DNA of 64,000 bases from Gordius sp. MW1 (taxonomy: Eukaryota > Nematomorpha > Gordioida > Gordea > Gordiidae). The notes beneath the pieces are model-generated. The model worked only from the letters and a program-made list of their open reading frames with translations. It had not been told where the DNA came from and made no database searches. Every line of letters starts with the position of its first letter. The first letter of the stretch is position 1. The position numbers and the translations under genes were made by a program. The stretch spans positions 14,826,060 to 14,890,059 of the forward strand of contig OZ038529.1 of assembly GCA_964036665.1 (NCBI GenBank), read 5' to 3'. This document shows positions 1 to 13,472 of this stretch, piece by piece.

Positions 1-316
1 GATGCTTAATTTTTGAAAATGGCTCTATGCGATTATGATTCCAAAGTAATAGTTTTTTGATTCTGATAAATTTTTACTTTTTATCATGGAAACCACGTCT
101 GAAAACGACAACTTTCATCGGATGCATACGGTTGAAAGAAAAATATGTGAAAAATTTTGAGGTAAAAATATTTATTTTTTTCGATTCTATGTGAAAGAGC
201 ATAAAAAAATATGTGAAAGGAAGCCAATTTGAGAATCCTAGTATCCTCGATTTACTTCCGAAAAGAGGTTTTAAGCTGCCAGAACTATTCATTTTGACAA
301 AAGACAACGTTTTATT

Positions 317-343
317 GTTGCGATTAGTTTGTTGTATCGCAAC
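317..343. repeat. Dyad (inverted repeat) in the satellite monomer, example copy
   Basis: The arms GTTGCGA (317-323) and TCGCAAC (337-343) are perfect 7-bp reverse complements around a 13-nt spacer. The dyad recurs wherever a monomer has an intact 'ttgttgcga' block followed by the 'gttgtatcgcaac' junction. Monomers with the junction 'gtttcgctac' have one mismatch in the right arm. Monomers reading 'ttattcgattag' have lost part of the left arm. It could be a hairpin or a binding site for a dimeric protein; no function is shown. Confidence 0.6.
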
Positions 344-1364
344 GTGAATGCTTAATTTTTCAAAAATGCACTATGCGATCATGATTTCAAAGTAATAGTT
401 TTCTGATTCTGATAAATTTTTACTCTTTATCATCGAAACCACGTCTGAAAACGACAACTTTCATCGGATGCATACGGTTGAAAGAAAAATATGTGAAAAA
501 TTTTGAGGTAAAAATATTTATTTTTTTCGATTCTATGTGAAAGAGCATGAAAAAATATATAAAAGTAAGCCAATTTGAGAATCCTATTATCCTCGATTGA
601 CTTCCGAAAAGAGGTTTTAAGCTGCGAGAACTATTATTTTGACAAAAGACAACGTTTTATTGTTGCGATTAGTTTGTTGTTTCGCTACGTAAGTGCTTAA
701 TTTTTCAAAAATGCACTATGCGATCATGATTTCAAAGTAATAGTTTTCTGATTCTGATAAATTTTTACTTTTTATAATGGAAACTACGTCTGAAAACGAC
801 AACTTTCATCGGATGCATACGGTTGAAAGAAAAATATGTGAGAAATTTTGAGGTAAAAATATTTATTTTTTTCGATTCTATGTGAAAGAGCATGAAAAGA
901 TATTTATAAGTAAGCCAATTTGAGAATCCTATTATCCTCGATTGACTTCCGAAAAGAGGTTTTAAGCTGCGAGAACTATCATTTTGACAAAAGACAACGT
1001 TTTATTGTTGCGATTAGTTTGTTGTATCGCAACGTGATGCTTAATTTTTGAAAATGGCTCTATGCGATCATGATTTCAAAGTAATAGTTTTCAGATTCTG
1101 ATAAATTTTTACTTGGGATCATAGAAACCACGTCTGAAAACGACAACTTTCATCGGATGAATACGGTTGAAAGAAAAATATGTGAAAAATTTTGAGGTAA
1201 AAATATTTATTTTTTTCGATTCTATGTGAAAGAGCATGAAAAGATATTTATAAGTAAGCCAATTTGAGAATCCTATTATCCTCGATTGACTTCCGAAAAG
1301 AGGTTTTAAGCTGCGAGAACTATCATTTTGACAAAAGACAACGTTTTATTGTTGCGATTAGTTT

Positions 1365-4300
1365 GTTGTTTCGCTACGTGAGTGCTTAATTTTTCAAAAA
1401 TGCACTATGCGATCATGATTTCAAAGTAATAGTTTTCTGATTCTGATAAATTTTTACTTTTTATCATGGAAACCACGTCTGAAAACGACAACTTTCATCG
1501 GATGCATACGGTTGAAAGAAAAATATGTGAGAAATTTTGAGGTAAAAACATTTATTTTTTTCGATTCTATGTGAAAGAGCATGAAAAAATATATAAAAGT
1601 AAGCCAATTTGAGAATCCTATTATCCTCGATTTACTTCCGAAAAGAGGTTTTAAGCTACCAGAACTATTCATTTTGACAAAAGACAACGTTTTATTGTTG
1701 CGATTAGTTTGTTGTATCGCAACGTGAGTGCTGAATTTTTGAAAACTGCTCTATGCGATTATGATTTCAAAGTAATAGTTTTTAGATTCTGATAAATTTT
1801 TACTTGTAGAAACCACGTCTGAAAACGACAACTTTCATCATGAATACGGTTCAAAGAAAAATATGTGAAAAATTTAGGTAAAAATATTTATTTTTTTCGA
1901 TTCTATGTGAAAGAGCATAAAAAAATATATAAAAGTAAGCCAATTTGAGAATCCTCTTATCCTCAATTGACTTCCGAAAAGAGGTTTTAAGCTGCGAGAA
2001 CTAGTATTTTGACAAAAGACAACGTTTTATTGTTGCGATTAGTTTGTTGTATCGCAACGTGATGCTTAATTTTTGAAAATGGCTCTATGCGATCATGATT
2101 TCAAAGTAATAGTTTTCAGATTCTGATAAATTGTTACTTGGGTAGAAACCTTGTCTGAAAACTACAACTTTCATCGGATGAATACGGTTCAAAGAAAAAT
2201 ATGTGAAAAATTTAGGTAAAAATATTTATTTTTTTCGATTCTATGTGAAAGAGCATAGAAAAATATGTGAAAGGAAGCCAATTTGAGAATCCTATTATCC
2301 TCGATTTACTTCCGAAAGGAGGTTTTAAGCTGCCAGAACTATTCATTTTGACAAAAGACAACGTTTTATTGTTGCGATTAGTTTGTTGTATCGCAACGTG
2401 AGTGCTTAATTTTTCAAAAATGCACTATGCCATCATGATTTCAAAGTAATAGTTTTCTGATTCTGATAAATTTTTACTCTTTATCATCGAAACCACGTCT
2501 GAAAACGACAACTTTCATCGGATGCATACGGTTGAAAGAAAAATATGTGAAAAATTTTGAGGTAAAAATATTTATTTTTTTTCGATTCTATGTGAAAGAG
2601 CATAAAAAAATATGTGAAATGAAGCCAATTTGAGAATCCTATTATTCTCGATTGACTTCCGAAAAGAGGTTTTAAGCTGCGAGAACTATCATTTTGACAA
2701 AAGACAACGTTTTATTGTTGCGATTAGTTTGTTGTATCGCAACGTGATGCTTAATTTTTGAAAATGGCTCTATGCGATTATGATTCCAAAGTAAAAGTTT
2801 TTTGATTCTGATAAATTTTTACTTTTTATCATGGAAACCACGTTTGAAAAAGACAACTTTCATCGGATGCATACGGTTGAAAGAAAAATATGTGAAAAAT
2901 TTTGAGGTAAAAATATTTATTTTTTTCGATTCTATGTGAAAGAGCATAAAAAAATATGTGAAAGGAAGCCAATTTGAGAATCCTAGTATCCTCGATTTAC
3001 TTCCGAAAAGAGGTTTTAAGCTGCCAGAACTATTCATTTTGACAAAAGACAACGTTTTATTGTTGCGATTAGTTTGTTGTATCGCAACGTGAGTGCTTAA
3101 TTTTTCAAAAATGCACTATGCGATCATGATTTCAAAGTAATAGTTTTCTGATTCTGATAAATTTTTACTCTTTATCATCGAAACCACGTCTGAAAACGAC
3201 AACTTTCATCGGATGCATACGGTTGAAAGAAAAATATGTGAAAAATTTTGAGGTAAAAATATTTATTTTTTTCGTTTCTATGTGAAAGAGCATAAAAAAA
3301 TATGTGAAAGGAAGCCAATTTGAGAATCCTTTTATCCTCGATTTACTTCCGAAAAGAGGTTTTAAGCTGCCAGAACTATTCATTTTGACAAAAGACAACG
3401 TTTTATTGTTGCGATTAGTTTGTTGTTTCGCTACGTGAGTGCTTAATTTTTCAAAAATGCACTATGCGATCATGATTTCAAAGTAATAGTTTTCTGATTC
3501 TGATAAATTTTTACTTTTTATCATGGAAACCACGTCTGAAAACGACAACTTTCATCGGATGCATACGGTTGAAAGAAAAATATGTGAGAAATTTTGAGGT
3601 AAAAACATTTATTTTTTTCGATTCTATGTGAAAGAGCATGAAAAAATATATAAAAGTAAGCCAATTTGAGAATCCTATTATCCTCGATTTACTTCCGAAA
3701 AGAGGTTTTAAGCTACCAGAACTATTCATTTTGACAAAAGACAACGTTTTATTGTTGCGATTAGTTTGTTGTATCGCAACGTGAATGCTGAATTTTTGAA
3801 AACTGCTCTATGCGATTATGATTTCAAAGTAATAGTTTTTAGATTCTGATAAATTTTTACTTGTAGAAACCACGTCTGAAAACGACAACTTTCATCATGA
3901 ATACGGTTCAAAGAAAAATATGTGAAAAATTTAGGTAAAAATATTTATTTTTTTTCGATTCTATGTGAAAGAGCATAAAAAAATATGTGAAAGTAAGCCA
4001 ATTTGAGAATCCTATTATCCTCGATTGACTTCCGAAAAGAGGTTTTAAGCTGCGAGAACTAGTATTTTGACAAAAGACAACGTTTTATTGTTGCGATTAG
4101 TTTGTTGTATCGCAACGTGATGCTTAATTTTTGAAAATGGCTCTATGCGATCATGATTTCAAAGTAATAGTTTTCAGATTCTGATAAATTGTTACTTGGG
4201 TAGAAACCTTGTCTGAAAACTACAACTTTCATCGGATGAATACGGTTCAAAGAAAAATATGTGAAAAATTTAGGTAAAAATATTTATTTTTTTCGATTCT

Positions 4301-5350
4301 ATGTGAAAGAGCATAAAAAAATATGTGAAAGGAAGCCAATTTGAGAATCCTATTATCCTCGATTTACTTCCGAAAGGAGGTTTTAAGCTGCCAGAACTAT
4401 TCATTTTGACAAAAGACAACGTTTTATTGTTGCGATTAGTTTGTTGTATCGCAACGTGAGTGCTTAATTTTTCAAAAATGCACTATGCCATCATGATTTC
4501 AAAGTAATAGTTTTCTGATTCTGATAAATTTTTACTCTTTATCATCGAAACCACGTCTGAAAACGACAACTTTCATCGGATGCATACGGTTGAAAGAAAA
4601 ATATGTGAAAAATTTTGAGGTAAAAATATTTATTTTTTTTCGATTCTATGTGAAAGAGCATAAAAAAATATGTGAAAGGAAGCCAATTTGAGAATCCTAT
4701 TATTCTCGATTGACTTCCGAAAAGAGGTTTTAAGCTGCGAGAACTATCATTTTGACAAAAGACAACGTTTTATTGTTGCGATTAGTTTGTTGTATCGCAA
4801 CGTGATGCTTAATTTTTGAAAATGGCTCTATGCGATTATGATTCCAAAGTAAAAGTTTTTTGATTCTGATAAATTTTTACTTTTTATCATGGAAACCACG
4901 TTTGAAAACGACAACTTTCATCGGATGCATACGGTTGAAAGAAAAATATGTGAAAAATTTTGAGGTAAAAATATTTATTTTTTTCGATTCTATGTGAAAG
5001 AGCATAAAAAAATATGTGAAAGGAAGCCAATTTGAGAATCCTAGTATCCTCGATTTACTTCCGAAAAGAGGTTTTAAGCTGCCAGAACTATTCATTTTGA
5101 CAAAAGACAACGTTTTATTGTTGCGATTAGTTTGTTGTATCGCAACGTGAATGCTTAATTTTTCAAAAATGCACTATGCGATCATGATTTCAAAGTAATA
5201 GTTTTCTGATTCTGATAAATTTTTACTCTTTATCATCGAAACCACGTCTGAAAACGACAACTTTCATCGGATGCATACGGTTGAAAGAAAAATATGTGAA
5301 AAATTTTGAGGTAAAAATATTTATTTTTTTCGATTCTATGTGAAAGAGCA
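1365..5350. repeat. Six-monomer higher-order repeat, 2058-bp period
   Basis: Sequence from about 1365 to 3290 recurs at about 3423 to 5350 with an offset of 2058 bp, that is six monomers. The order of subtypes is the same in both copies, including a 'cttgtagaaacc' unit and the rare 'ttgttacttgggtag' unit (about 2130 and 4190). Boundaries were placed by eye where diagnostic differences begin and are good to some tens of bases. Confidence 0.75.
3090..3435. repeat. Example satellite monomer (346 bp)
   Basis: One complete unit, chosen in the phase that starts at 'tgagtgctt'. The next unit starts at 3436 with the same word, giving 346 bp. It is AT-rich, with phased A/T tracts in its middle third that could make the DNA curve. 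This unit is of the 'tttatcatcg' and 'ggttgaaag' subtype and ends with the 'tttcgctacg' junction. The phase is arbitrary because the true unit boundary cannot be told from a homogeneous array. Confidence 0.9.
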
Positions 5351-8300
5351 TGAAAAAATATATAAAAGTAAGCCAATTTGAGAATCCTATTATCCTCGAT
5401 TGACTTCCGAAAAGAGGTTTTAAGCTGCGAGAACTATTATTTTGACAAAAGACAACGTTTTATTGTTGCGATTAGTTTGTTGTTTCGCTACGTGAGTGCT
5501 TAATTTTTCAGAAATGCACTATGCGATCATGATTTCAAAGTAATAGTTTTCTGATTCTGATAAATTTTTACTTTTTATCATGGAAACTACGTCTGAAAAC
5601 GACAACTTTCATCGGATGCATACGGTTGAAAGAAAAATATGTGAGAAATTTTGAGGTAAAAATATTTATTTTTTTCGATTCTATGTGAAAGAGCATGAAA
5701 AGATATTTATAAGTAAGCCAATTTGAGAATCCTATTATCCTCGATTGACTTCCGAAAAGAGGTTTTAAGCTGCGAGAACTATCATTTTGACAAAAGACAA
5801 CGTTTTATTGTTGCGATTAGTTTGTTGTATCGAAACGTGACTGCTGAATTTTTGAAAACTGCTCTATGCGATTATGATTTCAAAGTAATAGTTTTTAGAT
5901 TCTGATAAATTTTTACTTGGGTAGAAACCACGTCTGAAAACGACAACTTTCATCGGATGAATACGGTTCAAAGAAAAAGATGTGAAAAATTTAGGTAAAA
6001 ATATTTATTTTTTTCGATTCTATGTGAAAGAGCATGAAAAAATATATAAAAGTAAGCCAATTTGAGAATCCATTATCCTCGATTGACTTCCGAAAAGAGG
6101 TTTTAAGCTGCGAGAACTATCATTTTGACAAAAGACAACGTTTTATTGTTGCGATTAGTTTGTTGTTTCGCTACGTGAGTGCTTAATTTTTCAAAAATGC
6201 ACTATGCGATCATGATTTCAAAGTAATAGTTTTCTGATTCAGATAAATTTTTACTTCTTATCATGGAAACCACGTCTGAAAACGACAACTTTCATCGGAT
6301 GAATACGGTTGAAAGAAAAATATGTGAAAAATTTTGAGGTAAAAATATTTATTTTTTTCAATTCTATGTGAAAGAGCATGAAAAAATATATAAAAGTAAG
6401 CCAATTTGAGAATCCTATTATCCTCGATTGACTTCCGAAAAGAGGTTTTAAGCTGCGAGAACTATCATTTTGACAAAAGACAACGTTTTATTGTTGCGAT
6501 TAGTTTGTTGTATCGCAACGTGATTCTTAATTTTTGAAAATGGCTCTATGCGATCATGATTTCAAAGTAATAGTTTTCAGATTCTGATAAATTTTTACTT
6601 GGGATCATAGAAACCACGTCTGAAAACGACAACTTTCATCGGATGAATACGGTTCAAAGAAAAATGTGTGAAAAATTTTGAGGTAAAAAATATTTATTTT
6701 TTTCAATTCTATGTGAAAGAGCATGAAAAAATATTTAAAAGTAAGCCAATTTGAGATTCCCATTATCCTCGATTGACTTCCGAAAAGAGGTTTTAAGCTG
6801 CGAGAATTATCATTTTGACAAAAGACAACGTTTTATTGTTGCGATTAGTTTGTTGTATCGCAACGTGATGCTTAATTTTTGAAAATGGCTCTATGCGATT
6901 ATGATTCCAAAGTAAAAGTTTTTTGATTCTGATAAATTTTTACTTTTTATCATGGAAACCACGTTTGAAAACGACAACTTTCATCGGATGCATACGGTTG
7001 AAAGAAAAATATGTGAAAAATTTTGAGGTAAAAATATTTATTTTTTTCGATTCTATGTGAAAGAGCATAAAAAAATATGTGAAAGGAAGCCAATTTGAGA
7101 ATCCTAGTATCCTCGATTTACTTCCGAAAAGAGGTTTTAAGCTGCCAGAACTATTCATTTTGACAAAAGACAACGTTTTATTGTTGCGATTAGTTTGTTG
7201 TATCGCAACGTGAATGCTTAATTTTTCAAAAATGCACTATGCGATCATGATTTCAAAGTAATAGTTTTCTGATTCTGATAAATTTTTACTCTTTATCATC
7301 GAAACCACGTCTGAAAACGACAACTTTCATCGGATGCATACGGTTGAAAGAAAAATATGTGAAAAATTTTGAGGTAAAAATATTTATTTTTTTCGATTCT
7401 ATGTGAAAGAGCATAAAAAAATATATAAAAGTAAGCCAATTTGAGAATCCTATTATCCTCGATTGACTTCCGAAAAGAGGTTTTAAGCTGCGAGAACTAT
7501 TATTTTGACAAAAGACAACGTTTTATTGTTGCGATTAGTTTGTTGTTTCGCTACGTGAGTGCTTAATTTTTCAGAAATGCACTATGCGATCATGATTTCA
7601 AAGTAATAGTTTTCTGATTCTGATAAATTTTTACTTTTTATCATGGAAACTACGTCTGAAAACGACAACTTTCATCGGATGCATACGGTTGAAAGAAAAA
7701 TATGTGAGAAATTTTGAGGTAAAAATATTTATTTTTTTCGATTCTATGTGAAAGAGCATGAAAAGATATTTATAAGTAAGCCAATTTGAGAATCCTATTA
7801 TCCTCGATTGACTTCCGAAAAGAGGTTTTAAGCTGCGAGAACTATCATTTTGACAAAAGACAACGTTTTATTGTTGCGATTAGTTTGTTGTATCGAAACG
7901 TGAGTGCTGAATTTTTGAAAACTGCTCTATGCGATTATGATTTCAAAGTAATAGTTTTTAGATTCTGATAAATTTTTACTTGGGTAGAAACCACGTCTGA
8001 AAACGACAACTTATCGGATGAATACGGTTCAAAGAAAAAGATGTGAAAAATTTAGGTAAAAATATTTATTTTTTTCGATTCTATGTGAAAGAGCATGAAA
8101 AAATATATAAAAGTAAGCCAATTTGAGAATCCATTATCCTCGATTGACTTCCGAAAAGAGGTTTTAAGCTGCGAGAACTATCATTTTGACAAAAGACAAC
8201 GTTTTATTGTTGCGATTAGTTTGTTGTTTCGCTACGTGAGTGCTTAATTTTTCAAAAATGCACTATGCGATCATGATTTCAAAGTAATAGTTTTCTGATT

Positions 8301-8910
8301 CAGATAAGTTTTTACTTCTTATCATGGAAACCACGTCTGAAAACGACAACTTTCATCGGATGAATACGGTTGAAAGAAAAATATGTGAAAAATTTTGAGG
8401 TAAAAATATTTATTTTTTTCGATTCTATGTGAAAGAGCATGAAAAAATATATAAAAGTAAGCCAATTTGAGAATCCTATTATCCTCGATTGACTTCCGAA
8501 AAGAGGTTTTAAGCTGCGAGAACTATCATTTTGACAAAAGACAACGTTTTATTGTTGCGATTAGTTTGTTGTATCGCAACGTGATTCTTAATTTTTGAAA
8601 ATGGCTCTATGCGATCATGATTTCAAAGTAATAGTTTTCAGATTCTGATAAATTTTTACTTGGGATCATAGAAACCACGTCTGAAAACGACAACTTTCAT
8701 CGGATGAATACGGTTCAAAGAAAAATGTGTGAAAAATTTTGAGGTAAAAAATATTTATTTTTTTCAATTCTATGTGAAAGAGCATGAAAAAATATTTAAA
8801 AGTAAGCCAATTTGAGATTCCCATTATCCTCGATTGACTTCCGAAAAGAGGTTTTAAGCTGCGAGAATTATCATTTTGACAAAAGACAACGTTTTATTGT
8901 TGCGATTAGT
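4785..8910. repeat. Six-monomer higher-order repeat, 2063-bp period
   Basis: Two adjacent copies, about 4785-6847 and 6848-8910, share the same six-monomer order with an offset of 2063 bp. Both contain the rare 'tatcgaaacgtga' junction (about 5830 and 7893) and the 'gagattcccattatcc' variant (about 6751 and 8814). The few differences, such as a small deletion near 8010 ('caacttatcgg'), are scattered. The pattern indicates a recent tandem duplication of a six-monomer block. Confidence 0.8.
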
Positions 8911-11900
8911 TTGTTGTTTCGCTACGTGAGTGCTTAATTTTTCAAAAATGCACTATGCGATCATGATTTCAAAGTAATAGTTTTCTGATTCTGATAAAAT
9001 TTTATTTTTTATCATCGAAATCACGTCTGAAAACGACAACTTTCATCGGATGCATGCGGTTGAAAGAAAAATATGTAAAAAATTTTGAGGTAAAAATATT
9101 TATTTTTTTCAATTCTATGTGAAAGAGCATGAAAAGATATCTAAAAGTAAGCCAATTTGAGAATCCTATTATCCTCGATTGACTTCCGAAAAGAGGTTTT
9201 AAGCTGCGAGAACTATCATTTTGACAAAAGGCAACGTTTTATTGTTGCGATTAGTTTGTTGTATCGCAACGTGAGTGCTGAATTTTTGAAAACTGCTCTA
9301 TGCGATTATGATTTCAAAGTAATAGTTTTTAGATTCTGATAAATTTTTACTTGGGTAGAAACCGCGTCTGAAAACGACAACTTTCACCGGATGAATACGG
9401 TTCAAAGAAAAATATGTGAAAAATTTAGGTAAAAATATTTTTTTTTTCGATTCTATGTGAAAGAGCATGAAAAAATATATAAAAGTAAGCCAATTTGAGA
9501 ATCCTATTATCCTCGATTGACTTCCGAAAAGAGGTTTTAAGCTGCGAGAACTATTATTTTGACAAAAGACAACGTTTTATTGTTGCGATTAGTTTGTTGT
9601 TTCGCTACGTGAGTGCTTAATTTTTCAAAAATGCACTATGCGATCATGATTTCAAAGTAATAGTTTTCTGATTCTGATAAATTTTTACTTTTTATCATGG
9701 AAACCACGTCTGAAAACGACAACTTTCATCGGATGCATACGGTTGAAAGAAAAATATGTGAGAAATTTTGAGGTAAAAATATTTATTTTTTTCGATTCTA
9801 TGTGAAAGAGCATGAAAAGATATTTAAAAGTAAGCCAATTTGAGAATCCTATTATCCTCGATTGACTTTCGAAAAGAGGTTTTAAGCTGCGAGAACTATC
9901 ATTTTGACAAATGACAACGTTTTATTGTTGCGATTAGTTTGTTGTATCGCAACGTGAGTGCTGAATTTTTGAAAACTGCTCTATGCGATTATGATTTCAA
10001 AGTAATAGTTTTTAGATTCTGATAAATTTTTACTTGGGTAGAAACCACGTCTGAAAACGACAACTTTCATCGGATGAATACGGTTCAAAGAAAAATATGT
10101 AAAAAATTTAGGTAAAAATATTTATTTTTTTCGATTCTATGTGAAAGAGCATGAAAAAATATATAAAAGTAAGCAAATTTGAGAATCCTATTATCCTCGA
10201 TTCACTTCCGAAAAGAGGTTTTAAGCTGCGAGAACTATCATTTTGACAAAAGACAACATTTATTGTTGCGATTAGTTTGTTGTATCGCAACGTGAGTGCT
10301 GAATTTTTGACAACTGCTCTATGCGATTATGATTTCAAAGTAATAGTTTTTAGATTCTGATAAATTTTTACTTGGGTAGAAACCACGTCTGAAAACGACA
10401 ACTTTCATCGGATGAATACGGTTCAAAGAAAAATATGTGAAAAATTTAGGTAAAAATATTTATTTTTTTCGATTCTATGTGAAAGAGCATGAAAAAATAT
10501 GTGAAAGAAAGCCAATTTGAGAATCCTATTATCCTCGATTTACTTCCGAAAAGAGGTTTTAAGCTGCCAGAACTATTCATTTTGACAAAAGACAACGTTT
10601 TATTGTTGCGATTAGTTTGTGGTTTCGCTACGTGAGTGCTTAATTTTTCAAAAATGCACTATGCGATCATGATTTCAAAGTAATAGTTTTTAGATCTGAT
10701 AAATTTTTACTTGGGTAGAAACCACGTCTGAAAACGACAACTTTCATCATGAATACGGTTCAAAGAAAAATATGTGAAAAATTTAGGTAAAAATATTTAT
10801 TTTTTTCGATTCTATGTGAAAGAGCATAAAAAAATATATAAAAGTAAGCCAATTTGAGAATCCTATTATCCTCGATTGACTTCCGAAAAGAGGTTTTAAG
10901 CTGCGAGAACTAGTATTTTGACAAAAGACAACGTTTTATTGTTGCGATTAGTTTGTTGTATCGCAACGTGATGCTTAATTTTTGAAAATGGCTCTATGCG
11001 ATCATGATTTCAAAGTAATAGTTTTCAGATTCTGATAAATTTTTACTTGGGATCATAGAAACCACGTCTGAAAACGACAACTGTCATCGGATGAATACGG
11101 TTCAAAGAAAAATATGTGAAAACTTTTGAGGTAAAAATATTTATTTTTTTCAATTCTATGTGAAAGAGCATGAAAAAATATTTATAAGTAAGCCAATTTG
11201 AGAATCCTATTATTCTCGATTGACTTCCGAAAAGAGGTTTCAAAAGACAACGTTTTATTGTTGCGATTAGTTTGTTGTTTCGCTACGTGAGTGCTTAATT
11301 TTTCAAAAATGCACTATGCGATCATGATTTCAAAGTAATAGTTTTCTGATTTTGATAAATTTTTACTTTTTATCATCGAAACCACGTCTGAAAACGACAA
11401 CTTTCATCGGATGCATACGGTTGAAAGAAAAATATGTGAAAAATTTTGAAGTAAAAATGTTTATTTTTTTCGATTGTATGTGAAAGGGCATGAAAAAATA
11501 TATAAAAGTAAGCCAATTTGAGAATCCTATTATCCTCGATTGACTTCCGAAAAGAGGTTTTAAGCTGCGAGAACTATCATTTTGACAAAAGACAACGTTT
11601 TATTGTTGCGATTAGTTTGTTGTATCGTACGGTGATGCTTAATTTTTGAAAATGGCTCTATGCGATTATGATTCCAAAGTAATAGTTTTTTGATTCTGAT
11701 AAATTTTTACTTTTTATCATGGAAACCACGTCTGAAAACGACAACTTTCATCGGATGCATACGGTTGAAAGAAAAATATGTGAAAAATTTTGAGGTAAAA
11801 ATATTTATTTTTTTCGATTCTATGTGAAAGAGCATAAAAAAATATGTGAAAGGAAGCCAATTTGAGAATCCCATTATCCTCGATTTACTTCCGAAAAGAG

Positions 11901-12322
11901 GTTTTAAGCTGCCAGAACTATTCATTTTGACAAAAGACAACGTTTTATTGTTGCGATTAGTTTGTTGTATCGCAACGTGAGTGCTTAATTTTTCAAAAAT
12001 GGACTATGCGATCATGATTTCAAAGTAATAGTTTTCTGATTCTGATAAATTTTTATTTTTATCATCGAAACCACGTCTGAAAACGACAACTTTCATCGGA
12101 TGCATACGGTTGAAAGAAAAATATGTGAAAAATTTTGAAGTAAAAATGTTTATTTTTTTCGATTGTATGTGAAAGAGCATGAAAAAATATATAAAAGTAA
12201 GCCAATTTGAGAATCCTATTATCCTCGATTGACTTCCGAAAAGAGGTTTTAAGATGCGAGAACTATCATTTTGACAAAAGACAACGTTTTATTGTTGCGA
12301 TTAGTTTGTTGTATCGCAACGT

Positions 12323-13472
12323 GATGCTTAATTTTTGAAAATGGCTCTATGCGATTATGATTCCAAAGTAATAGTTTTTTGATTCTGATAAATTTTTACT
12401 TTTTATCATGGAAACCACGTCTGAAAACGACAACTTTCATCGGATGCATACGGTTGAAAGAAAAATATGTGAAAAATTTTGAGGTAAAAATATTTATTTT
12501 TTTCGATTCTATGTGAAAGAGCATAAAAAAATATGTGAAAGGAAGCCAATTTGAGAATCCTAGTATCCTCGATTTACTTCCGAAAAGAGGTTTTAAGCTG
12601 CCAGAACTATTCATTTTGACAAAAGACAACGTTTTATTGTTGCGATTAGTTTGTTGTATCGCAACGTGAATGCTTAATTTTTCAAAAATGCACTATGCGA
12701 TCATGATTTCAAAGTAATAGTTTTCTGATTCTGATAAATTTTTACTCTTTATCATCGAAACCACGTCTGAAAACGACAACTTTCATCGGATGCATACGGT
12801 TGAAAGAAAAATATGTGAAAAATTTTGAGGTAAAAATATTTATTTTTTTCGATTCTATGTGAAAGAGCATGAAAAAATATATAAAAGTAAGCCAATTTGA
12901 GAATCCTATTATCCTCGATTGACTTCCGAAAAGAGGTTTTAAGCTGCGAGAACTATTATTTTGACAAAAGACAACGTTTTATTGTTGCGATTAGTTTGTT
13001 GTTTCGCTACGTAAGTGCTTAATTTTTCAAAAATGCACTATGCGATCATGATTTCAAAGTAATAGTTTTCTGATTCTGATAAATTTTTACTTTTTATCAT
13101 GGAAACTACGTCTGAAAACGACAACTTTCATCGGATGCATACGGTTGAAAGAAAAATATGTGAGAAATTTTGAGGTAAAAATATTTATTTTTTTCGATTC
13201 TATGTGAAAGAGCATGAAAAGATATTTATAAGTAAGCCAATTTGAGAATCCTATTATCCTCGATTGACTTCCGAAAAGAGGTTTTAAGCTGCGAGAACTA
13301 TCATTTTGACAAAAGACAACGTTTTATTGTTGCGATTAGTTTGTTGTATCGCAACGTGATGCTTAATTTTTGAAAATGGCTCTATGCGATCATGATTTCA
13401 AAGTAATAGTTTTCAGATTCTGATAAATTTTTACTTGGGATCATAGAAACCACGTCTGAAAACGACAACTTT
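12323..13472. repeat. Distant copy of the satellite segment at 1-1150
   Basis: Positions 1-1150 and 12323-13472 match closely with an offset of 12322 bp, including the 'cctagtatcc' and 'tttactctttatcatcg' variants in the same order. The match breaks near 1155/13477, where 'ggttgaaag' becomes 'ggttcaaag'. The same monomer block therefore occurs at both ends of the left array, so duplications larger than the local higher-order units have happened. Confidence 0.65.

Noticed and set aside
5723..9339. Three 60-codon + strand ORFs (5723, 7786, 9157)
   Set aside because: They lie on the same monomer subtype in repeated blocks and are chance open frames of the satellite.
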